Shown here: piece after piece, positions 56,235 to 64,000 of the stretch
How the letters are laid out: each line of letters starts with the position of its first letter
Position numbering within the stretch: position 1 is the first letter of the stretch
From: Chitinophaga varians
GTDB taxonomy: Bacteria > Bacteroidota > Bacteroidia > Chitinophagales > Chitinophagaceae
Direction: 5' to 3'
DNA length: 64,000 nucleotides
Assembly (NCBI RefSeq): GCF_014529945.1
Contig: NZ_JACVFB010000003.1
Span: 868,001-932,000 of the forward strand
Position numbers and translations under genes: made by a program
The notes under the pieces: generated by a model
The model's database searches: none
What the model was told of the DNA's origin: nothing
Seen by the model: the letters and a program-made list of their open reading frames with translations, nothing else

Positions 56235-57275
56235 TCAAATCTGCTTCGTCTTCAGCACGCCGTTTTCTACCCACCACCAGTACCAGGTACCACCGCTGGC
56301 AGCTGTAGTATCGTTGAGGGACAACGGGAAACGGCCATTGCCGGTAGCAGAAGCCGGTATTTCATATACCTTAAGGGCCTGCCCGTTACAATTCCACTGC
56401 AAAGGCTGCCCTTTCACACAAAGTTCCGGTTTTTTGGCACTATCTGTCTGAATAAAATAAGCTTTGCTCACCCCAAAAACAGTTGCCACGCCATGCTCAT
56501 CGATACAGACAGCCGTCTTTTCATCCGGGGCAATACCCATCGGAAAAATACCATCATCGGTGATAATACGGCTCATAAAAGTCACATGCCTGCCCTGCCG
56601 GCCACGTTTCACGTAATGCTGATCACTGATGGTATTAGACAGGTAAGGCGCATGCAGAAAGTCATTGTTGTATACCTTCACCAGCGTATCATATGGATTG
56701 GCCAACACACTGTCGGACACCGCGCTGCCGCCTTCGCCGCTGTAGTACAGTCCGCTAAGGACCGCACAGCCGGCGCTGGTGCCACCTACCGGCACCTTTT
56801 TCTCCATCAGCAGGTAGTTGATAGCCTCCGCTGTTTTGGTACCTCTCCAGTTGTTCATATAACGGGATTGGTCGCCGCCGGCGATAAACAACATCTCTGC
56901 ATTTCGGATGATACGCGCTACGGTATCATTATTCGCCAGCTCCCGGCTGGTGATATTAAGCGTCTCCACGGAATTCACCTTACCCAGCGAATCGATATCC
57001 ACATTGTATCCGGCATTGCCGGAAGCGGTCAGCACTACCACATCGCCACCGCCGCTACGTGCGATCATCCACCGGAAAGCCCCGTCCACATTACCGCCAC
57101 CACCAATCAGCGCCACGCCGCCCGTTACGGGTTTGATGACGTCGGCCGTATCGCCTACATAACCAATGGAAGCCGGACGGCCCGGAATAGTTTTCAGACT
57201 ACCCCCAGACTGGCTACACGCATGTAAGCCAATAGCCATTACCGTTAGTAGTCCCATCATTTTGTATCCTTTCAT
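56235..57275 (-). CDS. Cyanophycinase-family (S51) lipoprotein
   Basis: 346 residues. Lipoprotein signal GLHAC with Cys20. The serine nucleophile elbow is GGTSAGCAV (Ser167), the His is in SDQHYVKRGRQGRH (His220), and the acid in GIAPDEKTA (Glu252), giving the Ser-His-Glu triad of S51 enzymes. GGDQSRY (133-139) is the conserved cyanophycinase turn. It lacks the extra positive and acidic residues after the Cys that mark surface export, so its side of the outer membrane is uncertain. Cyanophycinases cut the beta-Asp backbone of cyanophycin to beta-Asp-Arg dipeptides. Related alpha-aspartyl dipeptidases (peptidase E) are shorter and cytoplasmic, so the cyanophycinase branch is favoured. Confidence 0.87.
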   Translation of the reverse strand: MKGYKMMGLLTVMAIGLHACSQSGGSLKTIPGRPASIGYVGDTADVIKPVTGGVALIGGGGNVDGAFRWMIARSGGGDVVVLTASGNAGYNVDIDSLGKVNSVETLNITSRELANNDTVARIIRNAEMLFIAGGDQSRYMNNWRGTKTAEAINYLLMEKKVPVGGTSAGCAVLSGLYYSGEGGSAVSDSVLANPYDTLVKVYNNDFLHAPYLSNTISDQHYVKRGRQGRHVTFMSRIITDDGIFPMGIAPDEKTAVCIDEHGVATVFGVSKAYFIQTDSAKKPELCVKGQPLQWNCNGQALKVYEIPASATGNGRFPLSLNDTTAASGGTWYWWWVENGVLKTKQI

Positions 57276-57289
57276 CTACTGATCATTTT

Positions 57290-57328
57290 AATTCGCAATT
57301 CGTAATTCGCAATTCGCAATTCGTAATT
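57290..57328. repeat. AATTCG(C/T) heptamer array
   Basis: Five direct heptamers plus a partial sixth, running right into the SusD stop codon. Same heptamer family as at 47594-47808. It forms most of the 52 bp gap between SusD and the cyanophycinase gene. Confidence 0.85.
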
Positions 57329-58731
57329 TAATAAGGTTGGTTCTGCTGCATGTTCTTATTCGCCTTGGTTTCGGCGTCCGGTATCGGGAACACATACCCC
57401 CGTTGTCCGGGCTTCAGCAGCACCGCGCCCAACGCATTCACCGCATCTTCCGGTTCCCGCGTAACCGGTAAAGAACGTCTGCGCAAATCAAACAACCGAT
57501 GCCCTTCAAAGGCCAGCTCTTTAAAACGTTCGGTATAGATGGCTGTGATCAGTGCATCTTTATCAGCGAACACCTGCGGCGTATAACCATCAATACGCGC
57601 GGCACGCAGGTCATTCAGATCATTGGCGGCATCACCGTTCTGGCCCAGCTCCGCCGCGGCTTCCGCACGGATAAGATACATCTCTCCGGTACGGAACATC
57701 TTCAGGTCTGCCAAACCAGGATTACCATCGCTGCCGGCATATTTATTCACCATATAAGCGGATTTACCGGCGCCACGGCTGTCATCAAACTGTATATAAG
57801 CCGCATAACGCACGTCATTGTCTTTGTCAAACAATTTGATCAACTCAAAAGAAGGAACATATAAGGCTACACGCTTTTTGAAATAAACACCGCCGATCAG
57901 ATCATCGTTGGTACCAGCCATCTGTTTCAGTTTCCAGATCACTTCTGATTCATCGGTATCTTTCCAGATAGCGGGAAACTTATTACGTGCCGCCAGCGGC
58001 ATCGCCTGAATGGCTTCTGTGGCATAGGTGACAGCATCGCCCCATTTCTTTTCGTACAGGGCTACCCGTGCCTGTATCGCTGAAACTGCCGCCAGGGTGA
58101 TATGACTATTATCATCAAATGAAGCAGGAATCAGCTTTTTGGCGGCTTTCAGGTCGTCTTCAATGCGCGCCATCACTTCCGCGAAAGTGTTACGGGCTGG
58201 TGAACTGATCTTGGAGATGTCCATATATGGTACACCAGGTGCGCCTGGCGTATAGTCCTGCGCGTAGCTCTGCAACAGCTGGAAGTGGCAATACGCCCGC
58301 AACGCCAGCAGTTCGCCGTGGTATTGGTCCCGCTTCGCTATTTCATCGCCTTTGGCAGGCACCTGCGGCAGGGCGGCCAGCACACGGTTAGCGCGGTCGA
58401 TGGTGATATAATATTCATTAAAAGAAGCGGTAATGGTACCATTGCTCGGGTCTATCTGCCAGCGATAAGAGGCTACCCCGCCACCGGTACCGTTTTCACT
58501 GGGCAGCGTGCACTCGTCGGTCACCAGTGATACGTTGTAGATAGTATTGTAGGTGAGCCGCGTGTAAGCGCCGAGCAGGCCGCCATTCAGGTCGGCCACG
58601 TTACGGAACGTTCTTCCCGGATCGATGATATTATCGGTAGGCGACAGGTCCAGTTGCTTATTGCACGAAAGCAGGCATACCGGCAGCACCAGCGCCAGGT
58701 ATTTAACAGTATGTTGAATATAACGGATCAT
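57328..58731 (-). CDS. SusD/RagB-family lipoprotein (cyanophycinase locus)
   Basis: 467 residues, the shortest SusD of the five. Lipobox CLLSC, then NKQLDLSPTDNIIDPGRTF. Core ALRAYCHFQLLQSYAQDYTPG; C-terminal TERFKELAFEGHRLFDLRRRS. It should form the lid that binds the peptide substrate handed to SusC. It starts 12 bp after the SusC stop. Confidence 0.93.
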   Translation of the reverse strand: MIRYIQHTVKYLALVLPVCLLSCNKQLDLSPTDNIIDPGRTFRNVADLNGGLLGAYTRLTYNTIYNVSLVTDECTLPSENGTGGGVASYRWQIDPSNGTITASFNEYYITIDRANRVLAALPQVPAKGDEIAKRDQYHGELLALRAYCHFQLLQSYAQDYTPGAPGVPYMDISKISSPARNTFAEVMARIEDDLKAAKKLIPASFDDNSHITLAAVSAIQARVALYEKKWGDAVTYATEAIQAMPLAARNKFPAIWKDTDESEVIWKLKQMAGTNDDLIGGVYFKKRVALYVPSFELIKLFDKDNDVRYAAYIQFDDSRGAGKSAYMVNKYAGSDGNPGLADLKMFRTGEMYLIRAEAAAELGQNGDAANDLNDLRAARIDGYTPQVFADKDALITAIYTERFKELAFEGHRLFDLRRRSLPVTREPEDAVNALGAVLLKPGQRGYVFPIPDAETKANKNMQQNQPY

Positions 58732-58743
58732 GAACAGCAGGAT

Positions 58744-61700
58744 TTAAAAGTTAACATTCAGGCCGAAAGTGTAAGTACGGGCAGCGGGATAGTCGAAACG
58801 ACCTTCGCCACTGTTATTTTCCGGATCAAAGCTTTTCCATTTGGTCCAGGTGATGAGGTTCTGCGCCTGCGCAAAAACCTGCACGCCCTGGATAAATTTC
58901 AGCTGCGATAACAACGTCTTCGGGAAATTATAGCCGATGCTCACGTTACGCAAACGGAGATAGGAAGCATCCTGTATATCGCGGGAAGAGTAACCACGTT
59001 TGGCATCAAAGCGAGGCAGGATGGCGTTGTCACCGGGTTTCTTCCAACGGTTGTACAACATGCGGACAGACTGATTGCTGCTGGCAAAAGCCGGATTCTC
59101 GTTGTAATAATCTTCGTTGAGATAACGCATGGTTTTATCTGCGAAAGTGAACAGCGCATTCAGATAAATACCTTTGTACGTGATGCCGGTATTGAAACCT
59201 CCGGTGAAAGGCGGGATGTAAGTGCCAAATTCGGCTACGCTCAGCGCGGTCTCGTTATAATCGCTGGTCGTCTTACCGCTACGGTCGTAGTACAGCGGGT
59301 CGCCTGTCTTCGGATCTACACCGGCCCATTTAGGTGCATAGTGAGAACCGTAAGGCAAGCCTACACGCACAATTTTCGAATCGCCCTGTGTGAACTCGCT
59401 GGCGCCGCCCAGATCAGTGATGACGTTTTTATTGTAAGCGAAGTTAAAGCCCACATTCCAGGTAAAGTCTTTTTTACGGATGACGTCTACCTGCACGTCC
59501 ATCTCGATGCCGCGGTTGCGCATAGCACCGGAGTTGAGGAACATGCTACTGAAGCCGGAAGTAATGGACAACGGCTGTTCGATGAACAGGTTGTTGGTGA
59601 TTTTATTATACACGTCTGTCACCACACGGACACGGTTGTCCCAGATGCCCAGATCAAAACCGATATTCAGCTCTTTGGCGTATTCCCAGTCATAGCCGGG
59701 ATTGCCGGGCTGCGAAGGCACAATGGCCGGCCGACCGGCATACTGGTCGGTACCGTAAGTGCGGAAATAAGCGAAGGGCCCGAGTGTAGAGAACGGATTA
59801 GCAGAAGTACCATAGCTGGCACGGAATCGCAGGTTATCCACAAAGCTCACGTCTTTGAGGAAGTTCTCTTTCTTCACTTCCCAGCCAATGCCTACAGAAT
59901 AGAAGCCATGCCACCTGTTGGAAGGAGGTACGGTAGAAGCGCCATCATAGCGGAAGGAAGCGTTGAGGGTATATTTTTCATCAAAAGTATAACGACCAAC
60001 AGCGATGTAAGAAGCCAATGCGCTGCGGGTGCGGCTGCCACCTACGACCGGTGCAAAAGGAGAACCAGGCGTAATAGCGGCCGGAGTGGCTGGCAGACGG
60101 CCATCCAGATCAAAGCCGGTATAGTTGAAAGTACGGTAGTTATTTTTCGTGAATTCAAAATAACCGGATACTTCAAAGTCATGGCGGTCAGCGATATTTT
60201 TGGAATAGGTCAGGCCGGAGGTCGTCACCAGCGTGAAGTTACGGGTAGTACCTTCACCAAAGCTGCCCTTTTCACCGTTGTCTACTTTGTAACCGGAATA
60301 GGAGTCAGGATTTACATAACGTTCGGTGGTCGTCTCCCTAAAATCCAGTCCCAGCCTTGTTTTAGCCACCAGTCCTTTGGCAATAGTGAAGTTTAGTGAA
60401 GTACCGATGATACTTTTCAGCTGGTTGTCTTTGTTGCTGGTATTGAGCAGGGCTTCCAAAGCGTTGCTGCCTTCACGGAGATCATATACCGGGTAAACAT
60501 CATCGTTCCAGTTGGTGACCAGCGTGCCATCGGGCAGGTAGGGATATTCGTAAGGCAACGCATAATACACGGCTGCCAGCGGGTTAGAGCCACTGCTGGA
60601 TGCTTCCCGCTCAATAAAGGACGATTCGGAATAAGCCAGGGCAACGTTCACGTTACCGGTCAACCGGCCCGCGTTGAAGTCCACATTGTTTTTCAGGCTG
60701 TAACGTTTCAGGCCGGAGCGCAGTGCGATACCCTGTTGATCAAAATAATTGAGTGAGCTATAAAAACGGATATTATCGTTCCCCCCGCTGGCACTCAGCT
60801 GATGCTCCTGGAACTGACCGGTACGCAGAAATATTTTACGCCAGTCGGTGTTGACGTTCCGCAGACTGTCGAGTATATGATCGGCTTGCCTTTGTTCCTC
60901 CGGGCTTTTGGTGGCGTAGTCAGGATTTTTAGGGGAGAATTTCCAGCCGGGGCCGATATTGGAACCGGTTTCCAGCCCTATCTCCTCTTCGAATTGCAGG
61001 TGTTCTTTGGCGTTCATCATTTTGAACTTCGGCGTCGTCATATTGGAGAAACCATACTGCGATTTATAGGAGAAAGACAATTTCCCTGCCTGCCCTTTTT
61101 TGGTGGTGATCACGATAACGCCATTAGAACCGCGGGAGCCGTACAGTGCTTTAGCGGAAGCATCTTTCAGCACGGTCACCGAAGCAATGTCTTCCGGATT
61201 GATGCCCTGAAACTGACCGGCTTCAATGGGGATGCCATCCATGACGTAGAGCACTGAGGAGCTGCCGTTAATGGTACCCACGCCGCGAACGGTGACGGTA
61301 GCCGCAGCGCCCGGCTGACCGGAGCCTGCCGATATCATCATACCTGGTACGCGGCCTTGTAGTATCTGCTCAAAGCTGGCCATGGGCACCTGGGTGATCT
61401 TATCGCTGCCTACGATACCGGCGGAGGCGGTAGACTTGTCACGGGCATAGTTCGTATAACCGGTCACCGTTACTGCGTTCAATGTTTTCACATCTTCTTC
61501 GAGGGTGATATTGATTTCACGGCGGCCGCTGATGTCTACCTGGCGGGTGGTATATCCTACCAGGGAGAATTGCAGCACGCGTACCTGATCGGGAGCGGTG
61601 AGCGTATAACTACCGTCAGCAGCGGTGAGTGCGCCAGCGTTGGAGCCAACAGCCCTTACCGTCACCCCCGGCAGCGGCAGGTTATCGATGCCCCGTACCT

Positions 61701-62103
61701 TACCGCGGATAGTCATGTCCACAGCGGGTTTGTTATGCGCGTCGGCCGCATATAACACCACGAGACCGTCTTCCCGTTGGGACCAGGCCAGGTTAGTGCC
61801 TGCCAGCGCCTGTGTGAGCACGGCATCCAGCGAGGCGTCCCTGGCGATAACAGACACCTTGTTGTTTTCGGGCAATGTTTTGTCATGAAATACAAACCGG
61901 TAAGAGGTCTGATGCTCCAGTGTTTTCAGGAACTGCCTGATACTGGTTTCTCTCACCTGCACGGTGATCGTTTCCTGAGCCAAACATACCGCCTGCACTT
62001 GCAGACAGGTCAAAAAAAGAAAGATTGTCAATTTCATAGTGAGCAGCAGTTTGCCGGCGGGAACAGCCTTCCCTTTCCATTTCAGGAATACAAGTTTTAC
62101 CAT
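58744..62103 (-). CDS. SusC/RagA transporter with STN domain (cyanophycinase locus)
   Basis: 1119 residues. Signal segment about 20-42 (TMKLTIFLFLTCLQVQAVCLA). STN domain about 46-118 (RETSIRQFLKTLEHQTSYRF), carboxypeptidase-D-like domain about 130-205 (GIDNLPLPGVTVRAVGSNAG), TonB-box-like LNAVTVTGYTN, plug about 220-325 (GSRGSNGVIVITTKKG), barrel to NVNF. It would import the peptide polymer fragments or dipeptides and signal through FecR. Confidence 0.95.
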   Translation of the reverse strand: MVKLVFLKWKGKAVPAGKLLLTMKLTIFLFLTCLQVQAVCLAQETITVQVRETSIRQFLKTLEHQTSYRFVFHDKTLPENNKVSVIARDASLDAVLTQALAGTNLAWSQREDGLVVLYAADAHNKPAVDMTIRGKVRGIDNLPLPGVTVRAVGSNAGALTAADGSYTLTAPDQVRVLQFSLVGYTTRQVDISGRREINITLEEDVKTLNAVTVTGYTNYARDKSTASAGIVGSDKITQVPMASFEQILQGRVPGMMISAGSGQPGAAATVTVRGVGTINGSSSVLYVMDGIPIEAGQFQGINPEDIASVTVLKDASAKALYGSRGSNGVIVITTKKGQAGKLSFSYKSQYGFSNMTTPKFKMMNAKEHLQFEEEIGLETGSNIGPGWKFSPKNPDYATKSPEEQRQADHILDSLRNVNTDWRKIFLRTGQFQEHQLSASGGNDNIRFYSSLNYFDQQGIALRSGLKRYSLKNNVDFNAGRLTGNVNVALAYSESSFIEREASSSGSNPLAAVYYALPYEYPYLPDGTLVTNWNDDVYPVYDLREGSNALEALLNTSNKDNQLKSIIGTSLNFTIAKGLVAKTRLGLDFRETTTERYVNPDSYSGYKVDNGEKGSFGEGTTRNFTLVTTSGLTYSKNIADRHDFEVSGYFEFTKNNYRTFNYTGFDLDGRLPATPAAITPGSPFAPVVGGSRTRSALASYIAVGRYTFDEKYTLNASFRYDGASTVPPSNRWHGFYSVGIGWEVKKENFLKDVSFVDNLRFRASYGTSANPFSTLGPFAYFRTYGTDQYAGRPAIVPSQPGNPGYDWEYAKELNIGFDLGIWDNRVRVVTDVYNKITNNLFIEQPLSITSGFSSMFLNSGAMRNRGIEMDVQVDVIRKKDFTWNVGFNFAYNKNVITDLGGASEFTQGDSKIVRVGLPYGSHYAPKWAGVDPKTGDPLYYDRSGKTTSDYNETALSVAEFGTYIPPFTGGFNTGITYKGIYLNALFTFADKTMRYLNEDYYNENPAFASSNQSVRMLYNRWKKPGDNAILPRFDAKRGYSSRDIQDASYLRLRNVSIGYNFPKTLLSQLKFIQGVQVFAQAQNLITWTKWKSFDPENNSGEGRFDYPAARTYTFGLNVNF

Positions 62104-62159
62104 ACCTTTGATGTTGGTTTAGTTAATGATCGTTCAGGACATTATCTGGCCTAATTTCA

Positions 62160-62184
62160 GGGGAGATGGTGCGAACACTTCCCC
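62160..62184 (-). promoter_or_regulatory. Leader hairpin before susC (cyanophycinase locus)
   Basis: GGGGAGATG/CACTTCCCC arms with a GTGCGAA loop, 57 bp before the susC start. It resembles the hairpin at 53051-53074 in sequence, including TGCG in the loop, and in position between fecR and susC. Confidence 0.5.
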
Positions 62185-62212
62185 TTTTTATTTTGGTTGT
62201 ACTGGTTGATAT

Positions 62213-63304
62213 TTATTTACTGATAATAATTGTGTCGTTTACCATTTTAAAGTTGAAGGGGTAGGACAGCTGTAAAGCGTCCAGTGCTTTGAGTACCGTC
62301 TCACTCTCGAACGTACCGGAGTAGCGGTATTGTTTCACGGCGTCATCCGCAAAGGCTATCCGGATACCATACCACTGCTCCAGTTTCCCTGCGATATCAG
62401 ACAGCGGCTCATTCTCTATCTCCAGCCGGTTGCGGACCCAGGCTATTTCCCGGGCTTTATGGTTGACAGGGTCAGCATCCAGCGGCACTACCTTCAATAC
62501 CGGTATGGCGGCTGTTTTCCCGGTTTCAGGAGCTGCTACGGTCAGTTTTTGATTGGGTTGCAGTACTATTTTCCGCGCAGGTTCCTGCGCGCAGGTGATC
62601 TCTACTTTTCCGCGGAACAGGGCTGCTTCCATCAACGAATGCCCCGTATAGGCGCTCACGTTAAATACGGTGCCCAGCACTTTAATATCGAAGGCGCTGG
62701 TATGCACCATAAACGGCCGGTGCACGTCCTGCACTACGTCGAAAAAAGCTTCGCCGGTCAGGGTCAGCTCGCGGTTCACGCGGTTAAACCCCGCTGCCAG
62801 CTCCACCCGGCTGTTTTTCCGCAACACCAGAGAGGAACCGTCGGGTAGCACCACCGATTTGCGTGGCTCATCACCGGCGGAAATGACAGTGGCTACGGCC
62901 ACTTCCCGCGATGCAGGCACAGCACGCTGCTGCCGGCTGAAAAAATACCCACCGGCGGCGAGGAGAACGGCGCCGCCTATGACAGCTGCGTACCGCAGAT
63001 AACGGTAACGGTTAACCGGAGCCGGTTCCTGTAGTTCAGGCAAACTCCCTTCCAACGCCTGTTGCAGTCGCTCATATTGTGCAAGTCCATCCTGGAGCTG
63101 CTTCAGCTGCTCCATACGCCCACCCTGGCGGGCAGACAATAAGGCTACCAGCTGACGGGCCTCTTCCAGGGCAGCTGTTTTTTCAGGATGCTGTTTGGCC
63201 CATTCGGTCCAGAAAACCATGTCCGCTTCATGTTCCTCCCGGCAATAACGCTGGAAAGATTCATCACAGGCAAAATCGATAGCCTCGTAATCCTGGAAGT
63301 TCAT
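62213..63304 (-). CDS. FecR-family anti-sigma factor (cyanophycinase locus)
   Basis: 363 residues. N-terminal sigma-binding part 1-103, membrane helix about 104-121 (RYAAVIGGAVLLAAGGYFF), FecR domain (VVLPDGSSLVLRKNSRVELA, LTGEAFFDVVQDVHRPFMV), and a DUF4974-type C-terminal domain (LEIENEPLSDIAGKLEQWYG). It controls the sigma factor 65 bp upstream and responds to the STN domain of SusC. Confidence 0.93.
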   Translation of the reverse strand: MNFQDYEAIDFACDESFQRYCREEHEADMVFWTEWAKQHPEKTAALEEARQLVALLSARQGGRMEQLKQLQDGLAQYERLQQALEGSLPELQEPAPVNRYRYLRYAAVIGGAVLLAAGGYFFSRQQRAVPASREVAVATVISAGDEPRKSVVLPDGSSLVLRKNSRVELAAGFNRVNRELTLTGEAFFDVVQDVHRPFMVHTSAFDIKVLGTVFNVSAYTGHSLMEAALFRGKVEITCAQEPARKIVLQPNQKLTVAAPETGKTAAIPVLKVVPLDADPVNHKAREIAWVRNRLEIENEPLSDIAGKLEQWYGIRIAFADDAVKQYRYSGTFESETVLKALDALQLSYPFNFKMVNDTIIISK

Positions 63305-63369
63305 GTAGTTAACCCTTTTCTATACAGACGGCAGGATCTGCCGTTTTTCCTAGACAAAAAGCATTTTTT

Positions 63370-63924
63370 TCAGGAAAATTTTTTCCGGAGGGTTTTAATG
63401 GCGTCGTAGATGGTATTGTAGGCTGTTTTCACCGTCTGGGAAGTTTGTGCGGCGATCTGTTCATAACTAAGTCCCTCGAAAAATTTAAGGCGTACCAGCT
63501 CTTGCTGGCGGGGTGTCAGGGCTTTCATGGCTTCGTACAGGCGTCGTTTTATCTCATCGTCCTGCTGCACCCGGATAATGATCTCTTCATAGGACAACTC
63601 ATTTTCGACTTCTTTGCCGGTCATACGGCTGATGGCGTCGTGCATGCGTGCCTGGTAGGCCAGCTGGTCGAGCAGCTGCCGCTTCAGGGCGGTAAACAGA
63701 TAGGCGGGCACGTTGGTCACCGGTTTCAGCTGCGCCTGTTTGCTCCAAAGCTGTAGAAACAGCTGCGTGATACAGTCTTTCACCAGTTCATCATTGCCAC
63801 AAAGCTTCAATCCAAAGCGCAACAAATGCGGATAAGTGCTGTTGTACAGCGCAAACAGGGCCTGTTTGTCGCCGCTCCGCAGTCGCTCCCATTGTAGGCT
63901 ATGATGATCTTCTTCGGTTGACAT
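63370..63924 (-). CDS. FecI-like ECF sigma factor (cyanophycinase locus)
   Basis: 184 residues. Region 2: LYNSTYPHLLRFGLKLCG, VKDCITQLFLQLWSKQ, PAYLFTALKRQLLDQL. Region 4: LTPRQQELVRLKFFEGLSYE, IAAQTSQTVKTAYNTIYDAI. It probably turns on the SusC-SusD-cyanophycinase-isoaspartyl peptidase genes when substrate is present. The sequence TATAATTTG (minus strand, 63959-63967) is a near match to a -7 box. Confidence 0.93.
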   Translation of the reverse strand: MSTEEDHHSLQWERLRSGDKQALFALYNSTYPHLLRFGLKLCGNDELVKDCITQLFLQLWSKQAQLKPVTNVPAYLFTALKRQLLDQLAYQARMHDAISRMTGKEVENELSYEEIIIRVQQDDEIKRRLYEAMKALTPRQQELVRLKFFEGLSYEQIAAQTSQTVKTAYNTIYDAIKTLRKKFS

Positions 63925-64000
63925 GGGCTGGTTTTAAGAATATAATGCCGACAGGCGGCCAAATTATATTTTTTTATCCGGATTTGCCAGTCGCTCCGGG

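Noticed and set aside
63939..63970. AATATAAT/ATTATATT inverted repeat before the sigma gene
   Set aside because: It is A+T-only with 8 bp arms and overlaps the probable -7 region; likely chance.
1..64000. tRNA, rRNA, insertion-sequence or phage genes
   Set aside because: None was recognised by reading the gaps and open frames. A covariance-model scan would be the decisive test for small RNAs.

Overview
This 64 kb window is almost certainly from a Bacteroidota chromosome, most like the Chitinophagaceae (Chitinophaga-type). The evidence is the repeated SusC/SusD pairs, the FecI-like ECF sigma/FecR anti-sigma pairs next to them, the type IX secretion (T9SS) C-terminal domains and PorP/SprF protein, many lipoproteins, and perfect matches to the Bacteroidota -7 promoter motif TAnnTTTG. 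Only two confident genes lie on the plus strand. No rRNA, tRNA, CRISPR array or transposase gene was seen. All family names are from reading motifs; no database search was run.

Layout, right to left in the direction of transcription. (1) 63924-55173: ECF sigma, FecR, SusC, SusD, a cyanophycinase-family lipoprotein and an exported isoaspartyl peptidase. This reads as a complete uptake and breakdown locus for cyanophycin or another isoaspartyl-linked peptide, and is the most interesting system here. (2) 54913-47815: ECF sigma, FecR, SusC and SusD with no enzyme. (3) 47480-37662: ECF sigma, FecR, SusC, SusD, an exported endonuclease/exonuclease/phosphatase-fold enzyme and a BACON/DUF5689 lipoprotein, suggesting a phosphodiester-containing substrate. 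(4) 37567-35936: a small A+T-rich islet with a CXXCH membrane protein, an Imm35-type immunity protein, a small exported protein and a TfoX-domain protein. (5) 35933-34126: an Lrp/AsnC regulator divergent from a class V PLP enzyme. (6) 33484-24824: SusC (no STN domain), SusD, DUF5000-type and DUF4998-type lipoproteins and a GH105 unsaturated glycuronyl hydrolase. This locus has no sigma/anti-sigma pair; two LacI-type operators lie upstream. (7) 24197-14706: ECF sigma, FecR, SusC, SusD, a zinc metallohydrolase lipoprotein and a DUF4302 lipoprotein. (8) 14660-1: two giant T9SS type B surface proteins, a tiny protein that is little more than a T9SS sorting domain, a PorP/SprF protein and the start of a TPR-like exported protein. 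Genes of blocks 7 and 8 from SusC onward run the same way with gaps of at most 45 bp.

How the parts work together: in the four STN-containing loci, substrate binding at SusC/D is expected to signal through the STN domain to FecR, releasing the ECF sigma factor. The STN-less SusC breaks this pattern and is instead preceded by LacI operators, so the two control styles match the two protein architectures. Between the genes are several repeat families: heptamer AATTCGT arrays that abut stop codons, a REP-like inverted pair, and a 140 bp nested palindrome.
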